Shown here in pieces: positions 1-11,849 of a stretch of 64,000 nucleotides of DNA. Source of the DNA: Lutjanus erythropterus (Eukaryota; Chordata; Actinopteri; Lutjaniformes; Lutjanidae); the NCBI GenBank assembly GCA_020091685.1, contig CM034613.1, positions 22,919,461 to 22,983,460 of the forward strand, in the 5' to 3' direction. The notes beneath the pieces are model-generated. The model did not search any database, was not told the origin of the DNA, and worked only from the letters and a program-made list of their open reading frames with translations. Positions within the stretch are counted from its first letter, which is position 1; the number at the start of each line of letters is the position of its first letter. The position numbers and the translations under genes were made by a program.

Positions 1-830
1 TAATCAAGCATTGGTAATATTAATGCTCAATTAATTGATTTGTCATTATTAAAATAAATAAAACTTGTATCAAACAATACCAAATGCATTTTTCCCCTGA
101 ATCAAAGCTTTATTTCCACTGAACATGCTCATGAAAATAATCTGTTATATTTCAAATTTAATTGTTATCATCCCTCGTAGTGTGACATTAGGTCTTCATG
201 GTTTTTTGCTGTAACTTGATTGGACGCTGTCTGATTTTGAGTGTTAACTTAGAGTATTAAGTTAATTCAGGAATTAATTAACGTCTTGCACACCTTTGTA
301 ATAATATACTTTTTAATCTTTACACTTTCAGGTATTTTCAAGTCAAAAGACTCAAGTCCAAGTATTTTCACAAGTCATTGTTGTTACAGTCCAAGTGTGG
401 TTGCGAGTATATTTTGATTTTCTGAAGTCAAATTTTTGACTTGAGTCTCACTGGAGTTCAAATCATGTCACTCGACTCTGATGAACTGATAAATTTAAAT
501 TTGGTGAAAATGCAGAAATGCAGCAGGAGTCACTCGCTTCATCGTGGATTGCAGTGAGCTGTAATGTAAACTGACAAAAGCAGGTACGGACATTTGATTT
601 GCAGAGCTGTCACTGCCTATTTTCTCCAGTCCTCTTCAGTGTGAACATTGTTTTAAGAGCGTTGATGTGGATAATGAGCCACCGAGGATGATGGGAGCAA
701 TGAGAGGAAGCTTGTTCGCCCCAACATTACGCACGTCCACACACAGACACCTGTACGCACAACGTGTAGAAATGAAAATAAATGTCCTTATTCATAAAAT
801 CACTAAAACATCCATTCTGACAACTGCCCT

Positions 831-834
<4 letters not shown>

Positions 835-891
<57 letters not shown>
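835..891. repeat. (CA)n microsatellite
   Basis: An uninterrupted CA run of 57 bases. The open reading frames crossing it (poly Thr-His or Val-Cys) are artefacts. Confidence 0.98.
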
Positions 892-894
<3 letters not shown>

Positions 895-1277
895 CCAGTG
901 ATTCCCGCAGTTATGAAACAGACAAGAGGCGAACGGGCGCCACCTCAATCACACTGACAGTCAGATCAGTGGGGCGAAAATTATTATTTAAAATGCACAC
1001 ACACACACTCACACACACACACAAAGTTGCTGCCTCCACCGAGTCTGTATTTAACTTATATAAACAGAATTGTCTCCTTTCTGAGTTTGAGAAACACACT
1101 CAGATGCACAAACTGTGTAAACATCCTGAAAACATCAGGCCCTCAAGCATCATTACACGTTCACAGGAAATCAAGTTTCATTGAGCAATTCTCATTGAAT
1201 TATATTCACCACATTGACCATTACGTTTACAACATGTCCTTACAGAGGTGTCACACAGAAACACACACAGGTACAAG

Positions 1278-1279
<2 letters not shown>

Positions 1280-1326
<47 letters not shown>

Positions 1327-1377
1327 TCAGCAGCATCTTTTTTTTACTCAGAGGCTTCCAACATAGTGCTGCATGTG

Positions 1378-1445
<68 letters not shown>
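1280..1445. repeat. (CA)n and (TG)n microsatellites in inverted pairing
   Basis: A CA run (1280-1324) and a TG run (1379-1445, one TA interruption) are 54 bases apart on the same strand, so they can pair into a stem of about 44 bases. Confidence 0.97.
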
Positions 1446-1446
<1 letters not shown>

Positions 1447-1714
1447 TCCCCGATGCCCCGGAGAGACAGATGGTTTGTTTTTGTGTTAAACCTGCTGGAA
1501 AAAAAGGGGGAACAGAAAAGAATGAGTTTCAAAGAACAAGTGTGGACGCAGAAAATGACAGCTTTTATATTTGTTCTCAACACTTTTTCTTGACTGTGGT
1601 GCAATTCTTTTAATCCACAGAATGAACGAAAAGGATAGACGCTAATATGTTTAAGAGGCCGTCAAGCCCCTAAATTTGGTGGCCAACGCGCATTTTTGGT
1701 GCCCCAAATTGCAG

Positions 1715-1895
1715 AAAAGTTGGGACGCTGTGTAAGATGCAAATAAAAGGAGAATGCAATGATTTGCAAATACTTTTCAACTTATATTTAATTGACTGCA
1801 GCAAAAAGAAAACACATTTAATGCTCAAACTGATAAACTTATAAACACTCATTCTTAATTTGATGCCTGCAATGTGCTCTAAAAAGTTGGGTAGC
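1715..1895. mobile_element. teleost dispersed DNA-transposon remnant
   Basis: The stretch contains 'aaaagttgggacgctgtgta', then sequence complementary to the familiar fish 'cattgcattct..ttttattt' end, and closes near 'tgatgcctgcaatgtgctct'. I know these motifs as part of one abundant teleost element. Only one arm is well preserved. Confidence 0.5.
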
Positions 1896-2314
1896 CACTT
1901 AAACCCCGGCTTCCATTCACTCCTAAACTTTTTGTTTTTGTTTTATTTTGTGTGTTTGTGTTTCTGGTTCGACTGTAAGGATAATGTTAGCAGTTTGGGT
2001 CAGCTTAGTAAACCCAGACTTCAGTAGTCCATATTGGTAGCTAGCTGGTCACAAGCACTATTTGCTGTTTTTGTAGAATGTTGAACTAAAAGCCACAAAG
2101 GAATCGGGATGTTTTTGGAGCTGTAAGGTTGGCAGAGGATCACAGTATGGGGATAAAACTTTGGGCCACCAAACCAACGTTAATAGTTTGGGTTAACAGA
2201 AAGAAGTTAGTATAAAATGGGTGAAGCTCGGGTCATTTGCTAACAAAATGAAAGAATGTGCTCAGAAGTAGGAACCATGTTTTGTTTTTAACTTTCTTTG
2301 CTACCGGATCAGGA

Positions 2315-2936
2315 TCAGGGCATTGATTGGAGTTTGTCTTCAGAAGAGAAATCTTGCCCACATGTCAGTCCTGCTCTTCGTCCACTCGCTCTCTTTCTCC
2401 TTGATGGCCCGCTGGCCCTCATGTAGAGTCCCGAGGAGGCAGCTGGTGCCCAGTCTGGATCCCGACAGCCATGACTACGTGCTCGTCTGCACTTTCTGCC
2501 TCCGGCTGAACCAGAAACATCTCGTCGGCCTTCTTCTCTCTCCCTCGGTAGAGTTTGCTCAAACTTTTTTTCCACTTCGAGGCGGGCCTCTTCTGCAGTG
2601 TTCTCATGTCTTATTCTTGCCTGCAACCTTGGTGCTCAGGGGTCAGTTTTCCTTCTCAGAGGCCTTCAGCCTGATGGTCTGCCTCTCTATGAATTTTAGA
2701 TGTGCGGAGCTGAAGCTCAGAGGGCTGCAGCCTGCTGCTGAATTTTCATGGTTCTCTGCTGCTGTACAGTGGCTCAGGCAGGGAGGATGTGGTTTGGGTA
2801 GTTTTGACAGCATCGCAGTTAAACAGCTTTGCCTTACACTAACATTATCAGTGCTCAGTTGGAATATTGGTTTTTTAATGCCCCAAATCTTGTAAATTCT
2901 TGTGTTTACACAGTTTACTTTTACAGCTAAAGACAT
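2315..2936 (-). pseudogene. possible decayed coding remnant, charged coiled-coil-like
   Basis: This patch is clearly GC-richer than its surroundings. On the minus strand, short stretches in different frames look like a charged helical protein: LKFIERQTIRLKASEKEN, then ENTAEEARLEVEKKFEQTLP, then DEMFLVQPEAESADEHVVMA. The pieces are separated by stops and frame changes, and no splice sites join them. I do not recognise the parent. It could also be a chance composition effect; the plus-strand ORF of 190 codons here has no recognisable domain. Confidence 0.25.
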
Positions 2937-4520
2937 GACATGAAATGGGGAGAGAGTTTTGAGGGAACGACATGCATATCGTTATCCTGATATGCAAATT
3001 GTATAATTTCTTTTATTCTGTTTTAATTTAAAGGCAATCTACGCAGGATTTTCTCTCTGGTGACAATCTTTTTGTGTTAATCTTTTCATTTGCAGCAGAG
3101 CAGCCTTGTTCCTTTACTGTGTTTTCATATAATCATTGGGTCTCAGACTAAGAATCAAATAATCAAGAAAAGAAACTGTAAAAGTAAGTAAGAAACACTC
3201 CTCGTGTGCGTCTCTTGTACGAAGGAGTGCAGTTTTATTTGCCGATCATTAATGAATCACACTTTGAGAAATTTAAAACAGGGATTGTTCTGTTAATGTA
3301 AGAATAAAGTCGGCCGTGTCCAACGTTCAACAGGCTGCACGTGAACAATCCACATGCAGACGATGAGGTCAAGGGAGCTCCAGGACATGCTGACAAGGTG
3401 ATTCTTTTCATTTATCCGTTCAGTTCAGTCTTTCACTCATCACATTTAACTGGTTAAATGATTTGTGACTCTCGTAAATGTCAAACGAGGAGGTCATCTC
3501 AGCCCACAGTTGTTTAGAAATAATTGGTTCCAAGGATTCGTCTTCCAATTTCAGTCTCATAACACCTTTTTCGTTTCCTCTCTACCACGTATATAAACAC
3601 ACACTTGTAGCATTTCTGTCTTTATTGTAGCCCCGGGCTAATATTAGTGCAGACAGGTAGGATAACAGCTGCGATTAAGGTTAATAATAGCATTACATCA
3701 GACAGAAAGTGAACATGTTTCTGTGTAATTGTGTGTGTGTGTGAGAGAGAGAGTGTGTGTGTGTTTCTGGTGATGTGCTTCAGTTTGATTAGCAACAAAG
3801 TCCCAAAATTACCCTCCGCCCCGCTCTGTTTTCCTCCACGGCCCTTCATCTCATCTGATCCTCTGCTTCTTTTTTTTTTTTTTACACTTGTCCACTCTGA
3901 CTTTTTTTTTTTCTGGCTCTTGCTTCTCCAGCTTTCCTTTTTTTTCCCCTCACATTTGTTTCAAGTGGAAAAAATGATTTAAACTAATTATGTCAGCCCA
4001 TTGAGTTATTTATTTTCTAAGAAGGAAATGCCAATACAAGTCTACAAGCTTTGAAAGGGATTTAAACAATGAAAGTGATCGTCAAGCATGCACGTATGTT
4101 CTCATCGCACAAAAGACCCTGAGAAATTACTTATAATGCACATTTTTATGAATGAATTCCTTTTAAAGTCAAGCTTATTAAGACACTGACAGTGCACCCT
4201 TTTAGTTTCCGTTCTAGCAAGACACATACGCAGTTTACAGTAATATCAGTGTCAGATTTAGCTCTGAAAATTCATGCTAACAACGGGGTCCTCAACCTCA
4301 GACAACAGCGGGCATCTTATAGGCAGCGCACAACAATTTAACTGATGGCTTTTTTCAAATTTAAGGAGTAGATTTTATTAGCTGGCTAACTTAGATACAG
4401 TCATGAGCTGGTTGGAAACTCCTCTGCTGTTTTTTATGTTTATGAAAAACGACTAATCAAATGGTTTCATAATTTCATGGTTACATGGTTTCATGGTTGA
4501 CTTTTAGTTCTGAAAAGGCT
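2937..4520. other. intergenic, no gene seen
   Basis: AT-rich, with a mixed TG/GA repeat at 3728-3763 and poly-T tracts near 3870 and 3905. No ORF has a coherent domain or splice context. Confidence 0.6.
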
Positions 4521-4539
4521 GCACACACAACTGAAATGT

Positions 4540-4700
4540 CAGGACAGTTTTATTTATATAGCAAGTTATCTCAGGGAACTTTTCATGTAGAGCAGGTCTG
4601 GAACGGTGGCACCGTTATTTACAGAGAGCCAAAAGTTCCCCCCATGAATGAGCTCTATAAGGCGAGAGTGTGGAGGAAAAACTCCCTTTGAAGCGGCAGA
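4540..4700. mobile_element. teleost dispersed repeat ('gttttatttatatagcaagt' type)
   Basis: It holds 'gagccaaaagttcccccca' and 'gaggaaaaactccctttgaa', landmarks of a repeat common in fish intergenic DNA. Related fragments are at 8920-8960 (start only) and 47360-47430 (end only). Confidence 0.55.
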
Positions 4701-5269
4701 ACCACGCTCCTGGGTGGGCGGCCTTCTATTTTCACTATGATCTTAATTTCTTCTAATTGTCCCCCACAGAAAAGTAAGGAGTAAGTAAGGAGGAACACTG
4801 AGCAGCCACGCCAACCATAAAGACACCAACCGAGTCCTGCTGCCATGTTATAACAAAAGCTGACAACTAGAACTAGAAAATAAATTAATCTGCCCACATC
4901 AAGACTCATACCCATGGATATGACGGTGATGCCATTGTCTTATTTGTGGATTTGATTGACTTTTACACCCACAGGAGAGACAGGAGCTAATCGGAGCCAT
5001 ATGTCTAAAAGAATAAGGTTGTCATAGATTAAAATGGATCGGGGAAATCCAGCTATTATAAACCCAGAAATCACAATATCCCTGTAAAATATCTGTTGAG
5101 ACAAGCTGAGACACCAGATGTCCTTAGGCACATAAAATGCTGACAAAAGTATCTCTGCATTGAAAGCATCGCAATTTTAAATGTCGTCTCTTTAATGGTG
5201 ATAATGAGACACAGTAGCCGCCTTATAGAATGAGCCTACAGTTGCATTAATCGTGTGTGTTCTGCGCTT

Positions 5270-5405
5270 CTTCTGCAGTACGGAGGCTTTTTATTTTAAC
5301 TCCAGCAGCGATTTGTGGACTAAAAAACTAAACCCGACCTTCAGTCAACATGAGGGCGAGTAGATAATGACTGAATTTATATATTTGGGTGAACTATCCC
5401 TTTAA
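5270..5405. mobile_element. 3' end of a TTAA-flanked short element (family A)
   Basis: It matches the right half of the intact copy at 24664-25081, including 'gtggactaaaaaactaaacc' and the end 'gtgaactatccct' followed by TTAA. The left half is missing. Confidence 0.7.
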
Positions 5406-6660
5406 ACATAACCACTGTTGTCTGTCAGCGTCTAGTCAAAGTTAGTGAGACTTGTGACCAAGCATCTGTGCTAATTACAGACACAAAACAGTGTGTTGTA
5501 ATCTTAGTCAGCACTCCTCTGGCAGCAGTTCCCCCCTAAACCTGTACACCTCACCTTGAATTTTAGTAATTAATTACAGCTAATAGTGACCTCTCTAGAA
5601 TAACTGAATTATGTAACCAATTACTGCATACAAAAGTAAACAGTTACCATAGAAATTAAGTTTTGCATCACTTGTTCTGCTCTTATTAATACAAACATTT
5701 GTATCTTTTTAATGCAGCTATAATGTACTGACTCATGAAACCCCTCATTGTAGTTCTAACTGGAACACGTTTATTGTCTCCACTAATCGTGGCATGAAAT
5801 ATCCACCCTTTGTTTATAGAGTACTTTACAGTGGCTTCAAACGTGGCTCAGCCAATCGTGATCAAGAACCAGAACTATCCGTTTTTATAAGCTTTAAGCA
5901 GTTTGTTTTAGGGATTGAATTCATGCAAATGCTATACAATAATAGATTACATCCCACGTCTTGGCAGTGGCACTACTTGTATAATCATTCTGCATTAATC
6001 TTTTTTTTTTCTTTGCGTGTTTCAATATAGTTTTTTGGCGGTTCTGTTATGTAAAGCCTGAATAAGCAGGAACCAGTTTAATCCAAACGCTCACATCTTC
6101 CCTCCTCGTCGTGCCGACTGTCAGATGAATTCACAGGAACACATTCCAAGGCTTTATTCTGGTAAATGTTGGAGACAATGCTGGCTCTTTCTAAATATTT
6201 CCACTCCATTCACTCTGTGTGTGTGTGTGTGTGTCCTCATAAGTGCTCACCTTGAGCTTCAGTGAGTATCACCTTGTGGAAACTCCACTTTCCTCCTGTC
6301 AATCTAAATTAGCTAAGTGTTCTGTCTTTGTGTGTGTGCGTGTTTGCATATTAAGAGCTGGCGTTTGTAACCTGACTTAAATTGCAAAAATAATGGTGAA
6401 AGAAATTTAAAGTAGAAGAGTGCACTCAAAGTGCAGATTTCCAGCAAGAAAAAGAATATTTTAATTTAACTGCTTTGTAATCACCAACGTTTTGATTAGT
6501 AAGTGTGAAATTTTGTCACAGATTACAGTTTATAGGTTACATGTAATTAGTTACATGTTAGTCTGTACTCTCCAACACTGCTTGCATCCTTTTAGACATT
6601 TTGTGTGAAATTTTGTCATAATTAGCATATGAATTCTTCTGTGACCAATTCATCTTTGAG
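5406..6660. other. intergenic, no gene seen
   Basis: Single-copy-looking AT-rich DNA, with a (TG)n run near 6215-6232. Nothing recognisable. Confidence 0.5.
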
Positions 6661-6663
6661 CAG

Positions 6664-7605
6664 TGGAGGACAAAGTACTGAACCCCAGTACTTGAGTCAA
6701 AGTATAAATACTCCTGGTCAAATATTACTCAGCTACAAGTGAAAGTTGCTCAGTCAAAATGTTACTTGATTTAAAGTACTAGAGTTCTTGCTTTTAAAAA
6801 TACTTAAGTATTCAGAAGTACAAATTACAAAGTACATTTTCTAATATCAGTACATTGCTGTATTGTTTTCATGATGCATTTACTGAACCTTGTAACTCTG
6901 AAACCACCTGATGATGCACTGACCTGTTTGTAGAACCACTCTGCTACACAAAGTCTATAGAAACACCTAGAAAAACTACAACAACAAAAAGGACAGCTGT
7001 TGTCATTTTCTTATGTAACTGTATTAAAATCACCACATAAAATTAGATTGAAGTCGACTGTAAGGAGTTCTCCAAGTCTGTTAAATAACTGAGATTCTTT
7101 CTGTCTTCAGAGGCAGTTTATACATTAATTATGCTGCATTTTTAATAAAAACAATCCAACATTAAAAGCCTATCATGAATTATCTCTCTTTTTCTAATTA
7201 TAATAACATCTTGAGAATTAATTTTGTCTTTCTCCTGCCATCATCATTACTGAGTTTTATTTGAATGACAAAGGGAGAGCTTGATTGCTCTTGTCACAAA
7301 GCACCTGGATGATGAATTTCTGTTTTTACATCAATCTCAGTTGAGAGCGGGTACTGTGATTGGTTTCCTTCTGTGAGGAACACAGCATGTGGCCAATCAC
7401 ATTTTAGAAAAGAAAAAACAGCGACAACTGACTTCAAAGTTATGTTTAAACTAAAAGTAAGGAGTAACAACAACCTTCCTAGAAATGGAGTGGAGTCAAA
7501 AGTACAATATAAGTTTCCAAAAAAAAGAAATGCTTAAGTAAAGTACAGATACTCAAAAAATGTACGCAAGTACAGTACTCAAGTGAATGTACTTTGTTAC
7601 CGAGT
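6664..7605. mobile_element. 'AAGTAC' inverted-repeat element, long copy
   Basis: Both ends are rich in aagtac/gtactt words in opposite orientation (for example 'acaaagtactgaaccccagt' at the left and 'tgtactttgttac' at the right), the signature of a very common teleost non-autonomous element. The interior is AT-rich without ORFs. Shorter copies or ends are at 21520-21655, 29816-30235, 31585-32630, 37285-37392 and 47450-47528. Confidence 0.6.
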
Positions 7606-8132
7606 CCAAGTGGTCATTTGTGCAGAGTCTGAAGAAATGAAGAGAACTGGATGACCTGAAAACATAATGGAACCGCAGAAAAAAAGGTTTTTCAAGTTTT
7701 TACAAAAGTTGTGATCCACAGAGGTCCTTCTGCACACAGTCACGAATGTGCAACAAAAAATTTAGCTTGATCAGTCCAGCAGTATTTGAGATTAGCTGCG
7801 GACAAGCTTCAAGTCTGCTGGTCACATGCACACAGGCAAGCGATCACATGATCCCCTCCAGGCTCAGCTTAAGCAGAGATAAAAATAACAAAGTTATCGA
7901 TTAAGTTGAAAGGTACGTGTGTGTCTGCATGCACGTGTCCACGCCAGCGCGAGTGTGTTTATATTTGGGGGGTAAATGGGTCAACTGGACCGAAACATCA
8001 TCTTAGAAACAGGAAAACTTTGTCTAATCCTCTCCTTATATTGTCATAGAGCCCAAAATAACACACACATCATTTATCTTACACTACTTACACTCTGTGA
8101 CCACACACACAATATCCTGTCAGACATAATGA

Positions 8133-8220
8133 TACACACACACACACACATATATATAGCACTTGAAATAACACACACATCATATACTTTCATTCACACA
8201 CACGCACACACACACACACG
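8133..8220. repeat. (CA)n / (TA)n compound microsatellites
   Basis: A CA run passes directly into TA near 8150, and a second CA run with CG interruptions lies at 8194-8219. Confidence 0.9.
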
Positions 8221-8298
8221 TACGCACTGAGATTAAAATAACAGGGCAGAAGTGGAAGCGGACACATTAATGATATTATAGTTATTCAAGACGCCACG

Positions 8299-8312
8299 GT
8301 TGCCATGGCAGC
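8299..8312. promoter_or_regulatory. X-box-like palindrome (RFX-type site)
   Basis: GTTGCCATGGCAGC differs by one base from the symmetric RFX consensus GTTGCCATGGCAAC. It stands in a short GC-rich island (8292-8365) in AT-rich DNA. No transcription unit next to it is visible, so a role is unproven. Confidence 0.35.
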
Positions 8313-8471
8313 CGAGAGCGACGGGGCCACTGAGCGATACAAACATCAGTCACCCCGCTGAGTCACACTGGAGAAATGTGTGTGTGTGTGAGTGTGTGTG
8401 TCTCCAGTCTAACAAAGTTCATTCACGTCTCCTGATGAGGTGCTGTAGGCCATTCAGATGTATAGTCTCTC

Positions 8472-8474
<3 letters not shown>

Positions 8475-8510
<36 letters not shown>
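8475..8510. repeat. (TC)n microsatellite
   Basis: An uninterrupted CT dinucleotide run. Confidence 0.97.
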
Positions 8511-8513
<3 letters not shown>

Positions 8514-8593
8514 TGGCATGGAGTCAGAGGAAACATACACACACACACATTTCGGCCCGTCCATGCAACTTACAGTCAACACACTAATAGTTT

Positions 8594-8594
8594 T

Positions 8595-8662
<68 letters not shown>

Positions 8663-8811
8663 TGGGGGGGTTTAGGTGATGATGTCACACATTCCGTTTT
8701 CCATTGACATAACTGGATTGGGAATGTTTGGGGTAGAGGGGCCATAAGATGATAATTGTGTTTTCCTTCGGAGGCGTGAGTGTGTGTGTGTGTGTGTGTG
8801 AGAGAGTGAGA

Positions 8812-8845
<34 letters not shown>
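8594..8845. repeat. two (TG)n microsatellites
   Basis: TG runs at 8594-8661 and 8778-8845 (with GA interruptions) are separated by about 115 bases of unique sequence. Confidence 0.97.
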
Positions 8846-8847
<2 letters not shown>

Positions 8848-9477
8848 CGACAACATGTATCCTGATCCTCAATAATAAAGTGAGCACTACAACCTGCTGG
8901 TAAAAATCAATCGATCAGTCAGTTTAGACTTTATTTATATTGCACTTTTCATGCAAACAGAATAATAATCAATGGTTAAAATAAAAGAATGTGCCAACTA
9001 GAAAAACTGATTAATAAAAATGATCAATACAATAATAAGAAATACACAATAAATAAATAGATAAAGTTTAAAAATATCAACACTCTCTGCAGCCCTCAGG
9101 TCTTCAGGCACTGCAGGTTTTTGTTCTAACTTTGGGGATAATAATTAAAAGCTCTCTAACCTTTTAACCTTTAATGCGAGTCTGCGAGTGTGCAAGCCTG
9201 TGCACAATTTGATAATTGATATGTAATTTGTTAACCCTAAAACAGGACCCTCCTCATTTTTTCCTCTAGGATGGCGAAGGAAAACCTGTATCTGAACTGA
9301 CTCTTTAGTAAATTGATGTGTTTTAAACAGTTATTGGACAACAATGGAGCTCTACAGCACAGACGAATAACATTTTTTCTTTATTTATCTTTGTCTGTTG
9401 TACTTCTAAATGACTGAAACAAGTGAAATATCCATAAAGCCCGTCAACATGTTGCGACATTATTACATGAGTATTCT

Positions 9478-10062
9478 GTGCTCTTTGGTCGGACCACACC
9501 CATCCTTCAAACTCAGCCTCAGCTACACATCTGTAAAGTTTTGCGGCTGAACGTCTTGAACGGTTGTGACGCTATCGTGTTGACAAAATCTGTCCGTAGA
9601 CAGACAGACAGACATATAAACACCTGCCAAGGCGCTGAAAATTGTTTCTGTGGTGGTTCCCGCTGCCTCCAGGACCACATTTTTCCACGATGACACACAC
9701 ACAGAGACTCACAAAGTGAAATTTTACCTAATGCCTCAGAGTGGGCCGGAATGATTGAAACTGGAATTCAGGTATCTGCAACTTCAAACGACTTCAGGGG
9801 CGTAAAGTACCATGGGGGCAAATGACCCCTTCCCTACTTCCCCTACTGTACCTCCAGCGCTCTTGCTCAGACCACGCCATCTTCAAACCTGACCTGCAGG
9901 TTTTGTCACTGCATCATGCACGGTTGTGATGCTCTCATGTTAACATCTGTCCACAGACAGACACATTAATGCCTGGCGAAGTACCAAAAAACTGCCTCTG
10001 TGGTGGCAACAGTCGGCGTCTTCAGGACCACATTTTGCCATGATGACACACAGACTCACAGT
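9478..10062. repeat. direct duplication of a 210-240 base segment
   Basis: Copy 1 (9478-9715) and copy 2 (9852-10060) share an ordered series: 'gctctt..tc.gaccac', 'cttcaaac', 'acggttgtgacgct', 'ctgtccgtagacagacag', 'tctgtggtgg', 'caggaccacattttt'. Identity is roughly 70-75% by eye. The same series is common in other fish genomes, so both may be insertions of one element. Confidence 0.75.
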
Positions 10063-11117
10063 TTAACCAATCCAACCTTTTGTCAAAGAGCTCTGGTTAA
10101 GTTTTTCTTGATTCTACTGCATTGACCTCTCTTATTCTCATCATTCTCACTAATTTCTAGAAAATAGAAAACTCAAAACTATTTTATTTCTTTTGGAAAC
10201 CGTGTACTGGCTGGGTTTTTTCACTTGCCTCAAGAAAATTAGGTTTTAGGGCTTAAACATTAGACAGAAATGACTTTATAGGATGAGATTTCTGCGGTGC
10301 AGAAATAAGCTGAAAGTCATCAATCAAGTCCCGTTGTTTCCTGGATGAATTACTTATTACAGTTGCTTTTCCTCCAGGGATTGTTTTTCAATGGTTCAGT
10401 TGATCATAATGAGCTTTTTGCATTTTTTGGAAGACATGTGACAGGTATAAAGTTGATTCAGAGCTGATGTAAGTTGGAAAAAGTGCAATATTTTGCATCT
10501 GGGAGTTAAAATCACCTCCAGCTGTCGTTTGATTGTCTGTGATTTGATCATTTAGTGAGTTCCTTGAGTTCTTGAATCGAGAACACAAAGAAAGACAAGT
10601 TGTTTATTTAAAAGGCCCAGTATCTGTGAGCTTTACAGACCCACAGCAGCAACGATTCCCAGCCCAGCCCATCAGAAAAACCAAGAACACTGAAGTAACC
10701 TCAGAGGAGCTCATTCTGATTCTTACTGTTCCAGCAAGTAAAGACATTTGTTCCTTCGCCCTGGGACCCAGTTTCTTGCGGACTCCTAAAGAACTACACA
10801 CAGTCATCTGCGGTCTGATCTGGCACTTCGCGACCTTTGTGACATGTCACAAAGTGTCCGGATCCCGCTGCAAATGTCCAACAAATAATCTTAAAGAGTC
10901 TATTAAAAGAATGTCTTTACCCGCTGGAGTTTTTTGGACGGGCCGGTTGCTAAGCTGATTTCCTCTGCTCGGGACGAGGGAGACGAGAAGCAGAGCCAGG
11001 CGTTCCCCCACAATGTACCCATCATGTGCCACACACAGAACCCACAATATCTTCTGACCCGACCCTGCCCTTCCTCCTGCAGCCACAAATGGAAAACCCA
11101 GGCGAACTCAGAGTGTG

Positions 11118-11165
<48 letters not shown>

Positions 11166-11538
11166 CTCCCATTCAGTGCACTTATTAGTTCACTTGTAGT
11201 GTGTATCAGAATGTTAGTTTTGTGTGATTATGTGCGTTTTCTGTGTGCGTGTGGGGTAAAGCTGTGTGTGTTCTTACTATTGTGGTGGTGGAAAACCTAT
11301 CTAGTTTTCCTCTGTGTCACAGCAGCGGCCCCCCCTAAAGGTTTAAAGCAGAGAAGGGGGAGGGCGAAGGGACGCAAAGATGCTAACACACTCCAGGAGA
11401 AAGACCAAAGACATTTAAGGCGTTTTTTTTTTTTTTTTTTTTGAGAATTTCACATTTTTTGCATGCAGATACAAAGAGCGGAGGAGAAAGAGACACACAC
11501 ACGCACTCCCAGCTCCCTAATTGTGGGTGTGTCCTCGA
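10063..11538. other. upstream region of gpha2, no other gene seen
   Basis: It contains a (TG)n tract at 11112-11161, a poly-T at 11421-11442 and GC-richer sequence at 10600-11110 with open frames of up to 128 codons but no recognisable protein. It could hold gpha2 regulatory sequence. Confidence 0.4.
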
Positions 11539-11545
11539 CTATAAG
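11539..11545 (+). promoter_or_regulatory. gpha2: TATA-like element, candidate gpha2 promoter
   Basis: A CTATAAG motif lies in a GC-richer stretch about 130 bases before a strong splice donor at 11678 on the same strand. That spacing fits a short non-coding first exon. The next acceptor in good context on this strand is just before the gpha2 start codon, about 2.9 kb away. Assignment to gpha2 is inferred from position and orientation; no transcript was seen. Confidence 0.4.
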
Positions 11546-11569
11546 TGCCTCCGCTCTTACCTGTGTTAC

Positions 11570-11677
11570 TTATATCCCTGCGTGAGGCTCCGGGCAGACA
11601 CACTCACGCTCACACCTGTCAGTCGACACACCTGACCTGCACTCGAGAAGCTGCGCTCACCTGCTCCGCGTCTCCAG
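11570..11677 (+). other. gpha2: putative gpha2 5' non-coding exon
   Basis: The segment ends in CTCCAG followed by GTAAGA, a near-consensus donor with GT at 11678. The coding exon of gpha2 begins after a CTCCAG acceptor at 14584-14589, only 12 bases before the ATG, so an upstream untranslated exon is required. This segment, lying behind a TATA-like motif, is the best candidate. The 5' boundary is only a guess from the TATA position. The implied intron is 2,912 bases long. Confidence 0.4.
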
Positions 11678-11849
11678 GTAAGACTGCTCTTTACACGTGA
11701 TCACATTCAGTGCATCAGTCAAAATGTTGGTGGAATAGACCTTTAAATCCTGTGATTGTGATTGTTCTGAGAGTCTTTTTTTTGTGCATATGAAGAGAAT
11801 TTTCAAGTTGGGGAAAATACAACTTTATCTCTCATTATGTCCCACATTT

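Noticed and set aside
667-1613. Open frames with long Thr-His or Val-Cys runs
   Set aside because: They are translations of (CA)n/(TG)n microsatellites without any coding features around them.
2323-2895. 190-codon plus-strand ORF
   Set aside because: No recognisable domain, no splice or promoter context, and the GC-rich patch reads better as decayed sequence on the other strand.
10572-10958. 128-codon plus ORF upstream of gpha2
   Set aside because: No family similarity and no conserved-looking motif; likely chance in GC-richer DNA.
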